A DNA stretch of 47,806 nucleotides. Source: Flavobacterium sp. Its GTDB lineage: Bacteria > Bacteroidota > Bacteroidia > Flavobacteriales > Flavobacteriaceae. Location: the NCBI RefSeq assembly GCF_027533505.1, contig NZ_JAPZUB010000069.1:1-47806 (forward strand). Reading direction: 5' to 3'. A program made the position numbers and the translations under genes. The notes under the pieces are model-generated. The model had not been told where the DNA came from. It made no database searches and was given only the letters and a program-made list of their open reading frames with translations. Of this stretch, positions 27,178-36,845 are shown in pieces. Numbering within the stretch: the first letter of the stretch is position 1; every line of letters starts with the position of its first letter.

Positions 27178-28248
27178 TTAGAACCATTTACGCTTTTTGA
27201 AATAAATAATCATCCCCAAAAGCAACACAAACATCACTCCAAGAATAATGAAATACCCGTACTTCCAATGCAATTCGGGCATGTGATCAAAATTCATCCC
27301 GTAGATGCCTACAATAAACGTTAGCGGCATGAAAAAGACAGAGACCACCGTTAATGTTTTCATTACCTCATTCATTTTGTTGCTTTGAGAGGCAAAATAA
27401 AAATTGGAAGCACTGTCCAATGTCGTCATATCATAATCGATTTGTTCCAATAATTCTTGTGCCTTTTGATACAAACGATCAAAAAAACTAAAATTTTCAT
27501 GGGCAATGGCATTGAAAACATCATCGTCTTTAATGGTTTTTATTGAATACAACGAATCGCGTAACGGAACAATAGAACGCTTTAAAAAATTAAAATTATC
27601 GCGATGTTTTTCAATTTGCTCCAAGACAATGGGTCGGGAATGCGACTTCGATAAATTAATCAATTGTTCTACCTTATCTTCTTCATTCTCAATGGTAATG
27701 TAAAAATTTTCCATCACAGCGTCCAACATCAAGTACAGCAAATAATCGGCCCCTTTTTCACGCACAATACCCGAATGCATACGCAATCGTTCCCGAATAT
27801 GACTGAAGAAATCGCTTCGTTTTTCTTGAAAAGAAGCCAAACAATCCTTTTTTAATAAAAAACTAATCTGTTCCACTTGAATATTATCTGAATGTTCAAT
27901 GGGGAGAAGCGATTTGATATTAAAAAAAAGAACGTCATGGTATTCATCCAATTTGGTTCTTTTGGTAGTATTTAAAATATCCGATAACATGAAGGCATCC
28001 ACATGCAAAAAATCGCCAATTCGTTGAATAATCGATATATCATTCAATCCGTGTACATTCAGCCAATTTACTTTTTGGGGAACAAACGAAGTTTCGAATG
28101 CGTCTACATGAAACTTTTCAAACTCGGTTATCGTGTCTGAATCGTATACAAATAGTTGCAATTCTGTTTTTACCGATTTGTGGCAACCTGTATATTCTAG
28201 CAAGGTGGGCTGTACTTTGCGCCCTTTTTTATAACTAATCTTTCGCAC
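27178..28248 (-). CDS. corA: CorA-family magnesium/cobalt transporter
   Basis: The 356-residue protein has a large N-terminal cytoplasmic alpha/beta domain (about 1-290) and two C-terminal membrane helices. The pore signature is YGMNF, with GMN at 317-319, after the first helix. CorA pentamers pass Mg2+ (also Co2+, Ni2+). The predicted start is GTG 28248 (MRKISYKKG). It is a single gene, divergent from hutI. Confidence 0.93.
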   Translation of the reverse strand: MRKISYKKGRKVQPTLLEYTGCHKSVKTELQLFVYDSDTITEFEKFHVDAFETSFVPQKVNWLNVHGLNDISIIQRIGDFLHVDAFMLSDILNTTKRTKLDEYHDVLFFNIKSLLPIEHSDNIQVEQISFLLKKDCLASFQEKRSDFFSHIRERLRMHSGIVREKGADYLLYLMLDAVMENFYITIENEEDKVEQLINLSKSHSRPIVLEQIEKHRDNFNFLKRSIVPLRDSLYSIKTIKDDDVFNAIAHENFSFFDRLYQKAQELLEQIDYDMTTLDSASNFYFASQSNKMNEVMKTLTVVSVFFMPLTFIVGIYGMNFDHMPELHWKYGYFIILGVMFVLLLGMIIYFKKRKWF

Positions 28249-28315
28249 CTGAAGGAATTTGGACTAAAGTTAGAAATAAATCGTTTTTAAAAGTATTTTT
28301 ACCAAAAATATCCTC

Positions 28316-29551
28316 ATGCGAACGTTAATTATTCATATAAAAACACTGCTCCAAGTTAGAGAACCCGGAATGGATAAAGTATCAGGGGCTGCTATGGCCG
28401 ATTTACCCTATTTGGAGGAGGCTTTTTTGCTTATAGAAAATGATATTATCTCCGATTTTGGATTGATGAGGGATTGTCCAGCCCTGGAAGATGCCATGAT
28501 CATCGATGCGCAACACGGCACGCTACTCCCTTCATGGATTGATAGTCATACCCATTTGGTGTACGCCGGCAATCGGGTGCAGGAATTTGTAGATCGCATT
28601 AACGGACTTTCGTATGCTGAAATTGCACAACGCGGTGGTGGGATTCTAAACTCAGCCGCCCGTCTCAACGCTATGGAAGAAGACCAACTGTATCACGAAT
28701 CGGCGGTTCGTTTGGAGGAGATAATCCGTCAAGGAACAGGCGCGGTCGAAATCAAATCGGGATACGGACTAACGGTCGAAGGGGAATTAAAAATGCTACG
28801 CGTAATACAACGCTTGCGCGAAAATTATCCCATTACGATTAAAGCTACTTTCCTTGGAGCGCATGCCTTTCCTCTAGTGTATAAAGAAAATCGCGAAGGA
28901 TATTTACACTTGTTAGAAACCATGATACCGCAAATCGCTGAAGCGAAATTGGCCGATTATCTCGATGTTTTTTGTGAAACGGATTATTTTACGGTAGAAG
29001 AAACCGAACGCTTAATGGCTTTGGGGAATCAGTATGGTTTGCGTCCTAAAATTCATGTCAATCAATTTACAGCCATTGGAGGTATTGAGGCTGCCGTGCG
29101 CCATAATGCCTTGTCGGTTGATCATTTGGAACTCATTACAGATGACGATATCGCCGCCTTACAAGGATCTGCAACCATGCCGGTCGCCCTACCCTCCTGC
29201 TCATACTTTATAAGTATCCCCTACACCCCAGCCCGTCAAATGCTAGAAGCGGGACTCCCTTTGGCCTTGGCTTCTGATTTTAATCCCGGGACGTCACCCA
29301 GTGGCAATATGAATTTCGTAGTGGCTACCGCCTGCATTAAAATGAAAATGACACCCGAGGAAGCCATTAATGCAGCTACAATCAATGCCGCCTATGCCAT
29401 GGGTATTAGTGCCACGCATGGCAGTATCACACGCGGAAAAAAAGCCAACTTTTTACTTACACAACCGCATATTCACTACCATGAATTACCCTATGCTTTT
29501 GGCTCCAACCGCATTGCAAAAGTGTTTTTAAACGGGGTGTTACTACCATAA
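28316..29551 (+). CDS. hutI: Imidazolonepropionase
   Basis: The 411-residue amidohydrolase-family enzyme has the metal motif DSHTHLVYAG, a GYGLT segment, a second histidine region HVNQF and the later aspartate in SDFNPGTSP. It opens the ring of imidazolonepropionate to N-formiminoglutamate, the third step of histidine breakdown. hutG lies 1 kb downstream, separated by an oppositely oriented coiled-coil gene. HutH and HutU are not in the window. A terminator overlaps its stop. Confidence 0.93.
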   Translation: MRTLIIHIKTLLQVREPGMDKVSGAAMADLPYLEEAFLLIENDIISDFGLMRDCPALEDAMIIDAQHGTLLPSWIDSHTHLVYAGNRVQEFVDRINGLSYAEIAQRGGGILNSAARLNAMEEDQLYHESAVRLEEIIRQGTGAVEIKSGYGLTVEGELKMLRVIQRLRENYPITIKATFLGAHAFPLVYKENREGYLHLLETMIPQIAEAKLADYLDVFCETDYFTVEETERLMALGNQYGLRPKIHVNQFTAIGGIEAAVRHNALSVDHLELITDDDIAALQGSATMPVALPSCSYFISIPYTPARQMLEAGLPLALASDFNPGTSPSGNMNFVVATACIKMKMTPEEAINAATINAAYAMGISATHGSITRGKKANFLLTQPHIHYHELPYAFGSNRIAKVFLNGVLLP

Positions 29552-29581
29552 AAAAAGTCCGAAGTTGCATTCGGACTTTTT
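29552..29581. terminator. Intrinsic terminator after hutI
   Basis: 12-bp stem AAAAAGTCCGAA/TTCGGACTTTTT with a 6-nt loop; it begins at the hutI stop codon and serves both convergent genes. Confidence 0.9.
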
Positions 29582-29600
29582 CGTATCTATAAAAGTTGTA

Positions 29601-30485
29601 TTAACGTAATGTGAAACTCGATTTTGAAACCAATTCGCCTTTGTCAAAAATATTGACAAAATAGGTTCCTTTTTCAAAACTTTTCCCCGGTAAGTCCTGA
29701 CTAACATCTACCGTTTTATTTTCATATTTCACTTTGGCAATAAAGCTATACGTTAGCGATTGTGACCCAAAAGTAACCGTTTCTTTATCTCCTAAAACAT
29801 TGCTTTTCGAGTCGATAATTTGCACATAATAATTTTTATCCCCTGACTTTGCCACAGCATTTTCGGCAATGGTAAAGCTAATTTTCAAAATATCGGCACG
29901 ACTTGCTTTGTCAGTTTCAATTTGTTTTCCTGAGCTTTTCTGTTTGTAAGCAGCTGTTTTTAAATTCAATACCGATAATTTAGACGCTTTCTCAACGGTT
30001 TTAGACAATTGCTCGTTTTGACCGACCAACACTTGATTATAATTTTTAGAATCTTGTAAAACGACTGCCGTACTGTCTAAGTTTTTGGCCAGCTTTTGGT
30101 TTTCGCCTTTTAACGTTTCAACTTCCACCATTAAAGTTTTCATCTTGGCTTCTAATGCTTTGTATTGATTTCTGTATTTTTCTAAAGCTCTTGCATCCCC
30201 TTTAACTTTTTCCAACTGCGCCATCAATTGGACCACTTTTTCACGCTCTGCAATTAACTCATCCGACATCGAGGTGTTTTCGGCAATAGCGGCATCATAC
30301 GTAGCTTTAAGGGCCTGAAGATCTTTAATGACATTTTCTTTCTCTGTGGTAACCGCGGTAACCTTTGTTTCCAAATTCTGCGTATCTGTCGTGAGTTTGA
30401 AAATGTAAAACAAACTTCCCAACAATAAGAGGGCCAGAATTAAAATAATCGCTTTTAACGAATTGTTGCTTTTCTGATTTTCCAT
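29601..30485 (-). CDS. Membrane-anchored coiled-coil protein of unknown function
   Basis: The 294-residue protein has an N-terminal hydrophobic segment (about 12-29), a long coiled coil (about 33-165) rich in E, K, Q and A, and a C-terminal beta domain (about 190-294). It is probably anchored in the inner membrane with the rest in the periplasm. No enzymatic motif is seen. It has a -7 element at 30508-30515 and sits between hutI and hutG in opposite orientation. It could be a structural or scaffold protein of the envelope; this is a guess. Confidence 0.75.
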   Translation of the reverse strand: MENQKSNNSLKAIILILALLLLGSLFYIFKLTTDTQNLETKVTAVTTEKENVIKDLQALKATYDAAIAENTSMSDELIAEREKVVQLMAQLEKVKGDARALEKYRNQYKALEAKMKTLMVEVETLKGENQKLAKNLDSTAVVLQDSKNYNQVLVGQNEQLSKTVEKASKLSVLNLKTAAYKQKSSGKQIETDKASRADILKISFTIAENAVAKSGDKNYYVQIIDSKSNVLGDKETVTFGSQSLTYSFIAKVKYENKTVDVSQDLPGKSFEKGTYFVNIFDKGELVSKSSFTLR

Positions 30486-30507
30486 ATCAAAAGATTTAGT
30501 AGTGAGG

Positions 30508-30515
30508 CAAATTTA
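30508..30515 (-). promoter_or_regulatory. Candidate -7 element of the coiled-coil gene (TAAATTTG)
   Basis: Exact TAnnTTTG on the minus strand, 22 bp upstream of the start codon. Confidence 0.45.
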
Positions 30516-30536
30516 ATAATTAATACGAGGATAACG

Positions 30537-30563
30537 TTGGTTTTGGGAATTATATTATTTTTG
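30537..30563 (+). promoter_or_regulatory. Candidate promoter of hutG
   Basis: TTGG at 30537-30540 and TATTTTTG at 30556-30563 with about 15-16 bp between, 17 bp before the ATG. The spacer is slightly short for the flavobacterial consensus. Confidence 0.4.
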
Positions 30564-30579
30564 GGCGTTAACTTTTTGT

Positions 30580-31617
30580 ATGGAACATTTAATTCGATTT
30601 ACCGCCGCTGATTTATCTAAAATTACCAACCATCGAAGTGGTGAGGTAAAATTTGGGGAGCGCATGCAAGTTATTCCCGAAAACGAACCTATCCTAGACG
30701 CCTTAAAAAAAATGGAAGCGCAGTTTGTGTTGTTTGGGATCCCGGAAGACATTGGTGTTCGAGCCAATTCAGGTCGCCCAGGTGCCGCTACAGCATGGGA
30801 AAGTGCAATTCGAAGCATTGCCAACATTCAGCACAATCGATTTTGCAAAGGGTCGCAAATCCTCATTTTAGGAACACTCGATGTCTCGGCCTTAAATCAA
30901 CAAGCCGATTCGCTACAATTTTCGGAAACAGCCGATCGAAAGACTTTTCATACCTTGGTGAGTGAAATTGACAAGGAAGTATCGCATATTATCAGTCTTA
31001 TCGTTCAAAATGGGAAAATCCCAATTGTAATTGGAGGCGGACACAACAATGCCTATGGCAACATCAAAGGAACAGCGCTAGCCAAAGGAAAGCCTATTAA
31101 TGCCATCAACCTTGATGCACACTCTGATTTTCGTATTCTTGAAGGACGCCATAGTGGCAACGGTTTTTCGTATGCCTTTGAAGAAGGGTTTTTAAAAAAA
31201 TACTTCATCTTCGGATTGCATGAAAGTTATACTTCCAAAAATGTTTTAGACAAATTGAAATCGCTTAAAGAACGGGTCCTTTACAATACATACGATGCAT
31301 TAAATATTCGTCGAGAAAAAGAGTTTCGTTTGGAGATGCAAATTGCCATTGATTTTATCAAATCAGATGCTTATGGTGTGGAAATTGATCTTGATTCCTT
31401 ACCTATGGTGCCCACGAGTGCCATGACACCCAGTGGCTTTTCGGTGGAAGAAGTTCGCCAATTCGTTTACTTTTTCGGAAAACATACACAAGCCGCTTAC
31501 TTGCATATTTGTGAAGGGGCACCGGCGTTGGACTTTGAAACCAACAAGCATATGGTGGGCAAGTTAATCGGTTATCTCGTTACGGATTTTATCAAAGCCA
31601 AAAACAGTTTGGATTAA
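30580..31617 (+). CDS. hutG: Formimidoylglutamase (arginase family)
   Basis: The 345-residue ureohydrolase-fold enzyme has the Mn-binding motifs GGGHNNAYGN, NLDAHSDFR and GVEIDLDSLP. It hydrolyses N-formiminoglutamate to glutamate and formamide, completing histidine degradation after HutI; the hutI neighbour favours this over arginase or agmatinase. A helicase gene follows on the same strand with its own -7 element. Confidence 0.88.
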   Translation: MEHLIRFTAADLSKITNHRSGEVKFGERMQVIPENEPILDALKKMEAQFVLFGIPEDIGVRANSGRPGAATAWESAIRSIANIQHNRFCKGSQILILGTLDVSALNQQADSLQFSETADRKTFHTLVSEIDKEVSHIISLIVQNGKIPIVIGGGHNNAYGNIKGTALAKGKPINAINLDAHSDFRILEGRHSGNGFSYAFEEGFLKKYFIFGLHESYTSKNVLDKLKSLKERVLYNTYDALNIRREKEFRLEMQIAIDFIKSDAYGVEIDLDSLPMVPTSAMTPSGFSVEEVRQFVYFFGKHTQAAYLHICEGAPALDFETNKHMVGKLIGYLVTDFIKAKNSLD

Positions 31618-31621
31618 TCCC

Positions 31622-31629
31622 TATCTTTG
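31622..31629 (+). promoter_or_regulatory. Candidate -7 element of the DEAD-box helicase gene (TATCTTTG)
   Basis: Exact TAnnTTTG match 30 bp before ATG 31660, leaving a short leader with a small GC-rich hairpin (GCTG...CAGC) followed by five T. Confidence 0.4.
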
Positions 31630-31659
31630 CGACCATGCTGTGCTAATGCAGCTTTTTGT

Positions 31660-32913
31660 ATGACATTTCAAGACCTTCACTTATTACGCAATATTCAAGA
31701 GGCCCTCGTTGAAGAAGGCTATACGCAACCCACTCCTATTCAAGAGAAAGCCATTCCCGTCATTTTAAAGGGCGATGATTTGGTCGGCTGTGCGCAAACG
31801 GGTACCGGAAAAACGGCCGCCTTTGCCATTCCCATCATTCACCAAATTCATCCCATTGTGGGTTCGGCAAAAAAACGAAAGCTAATTCGTGCGTTAATCA
31901 TTACCCCTACGCGTGAATTAGCGATACAAATTCAAGAGAGTTTTGCCACCTACGGACGCTATACCAACATCGTGTCAGCGGTTTTGTTTGGCGGCGTAAA
32001 TCAAGTGCCACAGGTTGACCAACTCAAACGCGGGGTTGATGTATTGATTGCCACACCTGGGCGATTATTGGATTTGCATAAACAAGGCCATGTCAATCTG
32101 GATCATTTACATCATTTGGTATTGGACGAAGCCGACTTAATGTTGGATATGGGATTTATCAACGACGTAAAAAAAATTGTCAAATTAACTCCTGATAATC
32201 GTCAAACGCTACTCTTCTCAGCGACGATGCCGTTGCCGATTCGCGAGTTGGCAGAACAGTTTTTGACCCAACCCCAATATGTGACCGTAACGCCTGTGGC
32301 TTCAACGGCAGAGAAGATTACCCAACACGTTTATCAGGTGGAGAAAGAGGATAAACGTAAATTACTCCATGATATCCTTCAAGCGCATCCTGAGGAGCAA
32401 ATTCTTATTTTCACGCGAACCAAACATGGAGCTGATAATGTGGTAAAGTTTTTAAAAAAGCAACATTACAAAGCCGAAGCCATTCATGGAGATAAGTCGC
32501 AATCGGCACGACAACGGGTCTTGGAGCAATTTAAAAACAAAGAGATTCAACTCCTCGCCGCTACCGATATTGCTGCACGCGGTCTCGATATTGAGAATTT
32601 ACCTTTTGTCATCAACTTTGATATTCCAAACATACCCGACACCTATGTGCATCGAATTGGTCGAACAGGTCGGGCTGGAAAAGAGGGCAAAGCAATTTCA
32701 TTGTGTGGTAAAGACGAATGGGTGTATTGGCAAGCCATCGAGAAATTGATTCGTTTAAAAATTAAGGTCGTCGAAACCCATGCGTTTCCATGGAGAGATG
32801 CTGCTACTACTAATTCTAATGAAAGTAAACCGAGTTCAGCGGCCCCCAAAAAAGATTTTAGAAACAAGAAGAAGTTTTCATTTCGCGGCAAAAAATCGGG
32901 AGGAAAGCGATAA
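31660..32913 (+). CDS. DEAD-box RNA helicase (RhlE-like)
   Basis: The 417-residue protein holds the two RecA domains with the full motif series in order: Q motif (PTPIQEKAIP), AQTGTGKT (I), PTRELAIQ (Ia), TPGRLLD (Ib), DEAD (II), SAT (III), ARGLDIENL and HRIGRTGRAG (VI). The tail (about 385-417) is basic and rich in K, R and S, typical of RNA-binding tails. It unwinds short RNA duplexes in ribosome assembly or mRNA decay. Its stop is 1 bp from the stop of the convergent kinase gene. ATG 31660 is used; the upstream in-frame TTG lies in the promoter. Confidence 0.93.
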   Translation: MTFQDLHLLRNIQEALVEEGYTQPTPIQEKAIPVILKGDDLVGCAQTGTGKTAAFAIPIIHQIHPIVGSAKKRKLIRALIITPTRELAIQIQESFATYGRYTNIVSAVLFGGVNQVPQVDQLKRGVDVLIATPGRLLDLHKQGHVNLDHLHHLVLDEADLMLDMGFINDVKKIVKLTPDNRQTLLFSATMPLPIRELAEQFLTQPQYVTVTPVASTAEKITQHVYQVEKEDKRKLLHDILQAHPEEQILIFTRTKHGADNVVKFLKKQHYKAEAIHGDKSQSARQRVLEQFKNKEIQLLAATDIAARGLDIENLPFVINFDIPNIPDTYVHRIGRTGRAGKEGKAISLCGKDEWVYWQAIEKLIRLKIKVVETHAFPWRDAATTNSNESKPSSAAPKKDFRNKKKFSFRGKKSGGKR

Positions 32914-32914
32914 A

Positions 32915-35092
32915 CTACCGTTCAATTAAGGTGCTAATCACTTGAAATAACTTTGAAGGCTCAAAAGGTTTGATAATAATATCATTGATGCCGCTGGAAA
33001 GGGCTTGTTCTGTAATTTCTTGTTTGTCAAAGGCCGTTAATGCAACAACTGGAGTTTCTATCCCTTTTTTACGGATTAATTTTGTAGTTTCAAAACCATT
33101 GATAATGGGCATGTTAATATCCATGAGTACCAAGTCAAAGTGTTCTTTTTCCAACAAATCAATTGCCGCATAACCATCATCTAAAATAGTGCATTTGAAA
33201 TGGTGGCTTTCCAGGATTTTTTTGGTAACGATTTGATTGATTTTGTTGTCTTCCACCACTAAAATACGATACACTTGCACCGTTGACAGGTCGACATCGA
33301 TATTGTTGATAATTTCGATGCGTTTTTTCTCATCGGCATCAAAGGCCAAAGTAAACGAGAAAGTGGTTCCTTTACCGATTTCACTTTCCAACTGAATGGT
33401 GCTCCCGAAGAGCTCCACCAACTTTTGCACAATCGAAAGTCCAAGTCCTGTTCCCTGATAATCGCCTTCTTTGCGCTCGATTTGCACAAACTTTTCAAAT
33501 ATTTTCTTCTGGTCCTCGGGCGCAATACCTACCCCTGTATCGGCGATAGAAAAATGAATAAAATACCGGGATTCGACCACCTCTTGCAATTGTGCAGTCA
33601 CGGTTACAGTACCGTCTTTGGTGAACTTCAACGCATTACTGACCAAATTCATAAATACTTGCGACAACCGTAATTTGTCACCAATCAAAAATTCAGGAAT
33701 GGCTGGATCGATGTTTTTAACTAAGGTATTGTTGTTTTTTTTGGCGATAAAATCCAACGAATCGACTATGGTATTGATTTCATCGGGAATATTGAAAATC
33801 ATATTCTCCAAGACAATCTTATTTTCTTCAATCTTATTGATTTGCAACAAATCATTGACTAAGGATAATAAATACCGCGCGGAAAATTTTAAGGAATTCA
33901 AATGCGGACTTTGGGCCAACTCTTTGTGTTCATCCAAAATGATATTGGTAATCCCTACAACGCCATAAAGTGGGGTTCGTAATTCGTGGCTAATTGTAGA
34001 TACAAATTGTGTTTTCAATTGCGATGCTTCCTCGGCTTTTTCTTTGGCTTCTTGCAGTTCGGTGTAGGCTTGTTGTAACTCGCGATACGTTTTATCTCTA
34101 AAAATGGAATTGCGATACAGCGAGAAAAGGAGCAATAAAAGAATGAAAAGAATAATCACAAACAATAGCACAATAAGCTTGGACTCTTTTAAATACTTGC
34201 TTTGTTGTGATTTTTCATCTTCTATCTGATCAATTTGCTTTTGATATTCTTCAATTTCCAACTGACTTCCCGCTAATTTTACTTTACGGGTTCGCTCCTC
34301 ATTGTACACTTTTTCTTTTAACGACTTGTGTAAATCGGCATAGAAAAGGGCATTCTTAAAATCTTTTTTTCGTTTAAAGTGACTGGAATAATCGTTATAC
34401 ACGTCAATCATGTAGGCATCGAGTAAACTGCCCGATTCTTTTTTCCCCAATTGAACCGCTTGGTCAAAAAACGATTCTGCATTGGCATAATTTCCAATAT
34501 GACTATAATAGTCACCGTACATGGAATAGTAATGTAGTTTGGCTTCAATATCACCCCTTTGAAGAATGTAATTGGATATACTTCGCATGTAGGTCTCCCC
34601 TTGACGGAATTTGTTTGCTCCAAAATAAGCCCCTGCAATACTGAGCTTCGAATACATTATTTCGGATGAATCCTTTATTTTTTCTGCAAAATATAAGGCG
34701 CGTTTGTAATATTGAATACTGTTTTTAAAATCATTTTTCCGGTACGAATAAAAATTACCAATATTGTTACATAACCAAATTTGAACCGAATCATTTTTGG
34801 ATTTTTCGGCGTGTTTTAATCCGCGCAGGTAACATTTAAGTCCTTTAACCGGATCGTAAAACTCATCAAAATTTAACCCAATCATATTGTAGGCTTGGGC
34901 TACTAATGCGGAATTATTGATGGATTTGGCTTGGTCAAGGGCTTTTTTGGAAAACTCAAGCGAGGCAACACCATCCAATTGGTAAAAAGCATCCCCTGCC
35001 TTGCCCAATAATTCATTCACAGATTTCTCTGATGGTTGCGCGTACGCCCATCCAAAGAATACTAAAAATGATATGTACCAAATTTGCTTCAA
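32915..35092 (-). CDS. Hybrid histidine kinase with TPR sensor region
   Basis: The 725-residue protein has a signal sequence (about 1-19), TPR-like helical repeats (about 24-270) exposed outside the inner membrane, a transmembrane helix (about 305-325), a coiled coil, a HisKA domain with H369 in STISHELRTP, an HATPase domain with the DTGVGI G-box and GTGLGLSIV, and a C-terminal receiver with D658 in LMDINMP. A phosphorelay from H369 to D658 is expected and then to another protein, which is not encoded nearby. The signal sensed is unknown; TPR sensors usually bind proteins or peptides. Confidence 0.9.
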   Translation of the reverse strand: MKQIWYISFLVFFGWAYAQPSEKSVNELLGKAGDAFYQLDGVASLEFSKKALDQAKSINNSALVAQAYNMIGLNFDEFYDPVKGLKCYLRGLKHAEKSKNDSVQIWLCNNIGNFYSYRKNDFKNSIQYYKRALYFAEKIKDSSEIMYSKLSIAGAYFGANKFRQGETYMRSISNYILQRGDIEAKLHYYSMYGDYYSHIGNYANAESFFDQAVQLGKKESGSLLDAYMIDVYNDYSSHFKRKKDFKNALFYADLHKSLKEKVYNEERTRKVKLAGSQLEIEEYQKQIDQIEDEKSQQSKYLKESKLIVLLFVIILFILLLLLFSLYRNSIFRDKTYRELQQAYTELQEAKEKAEEASQLKTQFVSTISHELRTPLYGVVGITNIILDEHKELAQSPHLNSLKFSARYLLSLVNDLLQINKIEENKIVLENMIFNIPDEINTIVDSLDFIAKKNNNTLVKNIDPAIPEFLIGDKLRLSQVFMNLVSNALKFTKDGTVTVTAQLQEVVESRYFIHFSIADTGVGIAPEDQKKIFEKFVQIERKEGDYQGTGLGLSIVQKLVELFGSTIQLESEIGKGTTFSFTLAFDADEKKRIEIINNIDVDLSTVQVYRILVVEDNKINQIVTKKILESHHFKCTILDDGYAAIDLLEKEHFDLVLMDINMPIINGFETTKLIRKKGIETPVVALTAFDKQEITEQALSSGINDIIIKPFEPSKLFQVISTLIER

Positions 35093-35110
35093 GTTTCAAG
35101 AAATAAAAAC

Positions 35111-35135
35111 AAAGTCCCAACATCATTGGGACTTT
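35111..35135. terminator. Intrinsic terminator after ettA
   Basis: 10-bp stem AAAGTCCCAA/TTGGGACTTT with a 5-nt loop; on the minus strand it ends in T-rich sequence after the ettA stop. Confidence 0.8.
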
Positions 35136-35146
35136 AACAAATATAT

Positions 35147-36841
35147 TTAATTTCTGATTAACTTTTTATATTTAATTCGCGTAGGCGTAATTTCGGTTCC
35201 CAATCGCTTACGACGGTTTTCCTCGTAATCGGAAAAGCCTCCTTCAAAGAAGTATACTTGTGAATCGCCTTCAAAAGCCAATATGTGCGTACACACACGG
35301 TCGAGAAACCAACGGTCGTGGGAAATAATCACAGCACAACCTGCAAAGTTTTCCAAGCCTTCTTCCAATGCGCGTAACGTGTTAATATCCAAGTCGTTGG
35401 TAGGTTCATCCAGCAACAAGACATTACCTTCTTCTTTTAAGGTCATGGCCAAATGCAAACGGTTGCGCTCCCCACCGGAGAGGGTGGCTACTTTTTTATT
35501 TTGATCACTTCCCCCAAAATTGAAGCGGGATAAGTACGCTCTTGAGTTCACTTGACGTCCGCCCATCATGATTAATTCTTGTCCATCACAGAAATTTTCC
35601 CAAATCGTTTTGTTGGGATCGATATTGGAATGGTTTTGATCTACATAGGCAATTTTTACCGTATCCCCAATCGAAAATTCACCAGCATCGGGTTGTTCCT
35701 CGCCCATAATCATGCGGAAAATAGTAGATTTACCTGCACCGTTGGGACCGATAATACCAACAATTCCAGCTTGAGGTAGAGTAAAATTCAAATCTTCGTA
35801 GAGAATTTTATCCCCAAAAGCCTTTGATACATGATGCGCATTGATCACATTGGTACCTAAGCGCGGACCGTTGGGGATATAAATCTCCAATTTTTCCTCT
35901 AATGCTTTTTGATCTTCATTCAAAAGTTTGTCGTAATTCTGCAAACGCGCTTTTTGTTTGGTTTGACGTCCTTTGGCGCCTTGGCGAACCCATTCCAACT
36001 CGCGTTCCAGGGTTTTACGACGCTTGGAAGCCACTTTCTCTTCTTGATCCAAGCGTTTTCCTTTTTGATCCAACCATGACGAATAGTTGCCTTTCCATGG
36101 AATTCCTTCGCCACGATCAAGCTCCAAGATCCAACCGGCCACATTGTCTAAGAAATAACGGTCGTGGGTTACGGCGATTACAGTACCTGCATACTGTTGC
36201 AAGTGCTGCTCCAACCACAATACCGACTCAGCATCCAAGTGGTTGGTCGGTTCGTCTAACAACAATACATCGGGCTGTTGCAACAACAAACGGCATAAGG
36301 CTACGCGTCGTTTTTCACCACCCGATAATACGTTGATGGGCGTATCCCCTTCGGGCGTTCGCAATGCATCCATGGCGATCTCCAATTTGGTGTCTAACTC
36401 CCAACCGCCCACAGCATCGATTTTATCTTGCAATTCGGCTTGACGGTCCATGAGTTTTTGCATTTTATCGGCATCTTCATAGACTTCCGGCAACCCAAAC
36501 ATATCGTTGATTTTGTTGAATTCGTCCAAAACGCCTACAATTTCAGCCACTCCTTCACGTACGACTTCAATCACCGTTTTCGTTTCATCCAATTGGGGCT
36601 CTTGTTCCAAATAGCCCACAGTATAGCCGGGCGCAAAGACCACATCCCCTTGGTAGTTTTTCTCAACACCAGCGATGATTTTTAGCAATGTCGATTTTCC
36701 CGATCCGTTAAGACCCAGAATCCCAATTTTGGCCCCATAAAAGAAACTTAGGTAAATATCTTTTAAAACCTGCTTGTTTGTACTCGAGTACGTTTTGTTG
36801 ACTCGAGACATGGAAAATAAAACTTTCTTATCGTCTGACAT
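35147..36841 (-). CDS. ettA: Energy-dependent translational throttle protein EttA (ABC-F)
   Basis: The 564-residue soluble protein has two ABC domains, Walker A GLNGSGKST and GPNGAGKST, signatures LSGGEKRRV and LSGGERNRL, and Walker B segments LLLDEPTNHLD and LLLDEPTNDLD, with the charged linker between the domains (about 245-320). EttA binds the ribosomal E site and holds the first peptide bond step according to ATP/ADP ratio. The length is normal. The upstream region is an array of heptanucleotide repeats (36846-37001), so its promoter is within or beyond that array. Confidence 0.93.
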   Translation of the reverse strand: MSDDKKVLFSMSRVNKTYSSTNKQVLKDIYLSFFYGAKIGILGLNGSGKSTLLKIIAGVEKNYQGDVVFAPGYTVGYLEQEPQLDETKTVIEVVREGVAEIVGVLDEFNKINDMFGLPEVYEDADKMQKLMDRQAELQDKIDAVGGWELDTKLEIAMDALRTPEGDTPINVLSGGEKRRVALCRLLLQQPDVLLLDEPTNHLDAESVLWLEQHLQQYAGTVIAVTHDRYFLDNVAGWILELDRGEGIPWKGNYSSWLDQKGKRLDQEEKVASKRRKTLERELEWVRQGAKGRQTKQKARLQNYDKLLNEDQKALEEKLEIYIPNGPRLGTNVINAHHVSKAFGDKILYEDLNFTLPQAGIVGIIGPNGAGKSTIFRMIMGEEQPDAGEFSIGDTVKIAYVDQNHSNIDPNKTIWENFCDGQELIMMGGRQVNSRAYLSRFNFGGSDQNKKVATLSGGERNRLHLAMTLKEEGNVLLLDEPTNDLDINTLRALEEGLENFAGCAVIISHDRWFLDRVCTHILAFEGDSQVYFFEGGFSDYEENRRKRLGTEITPTRIKYKKLIRN

Positions 36842-36845
36842 ATGC

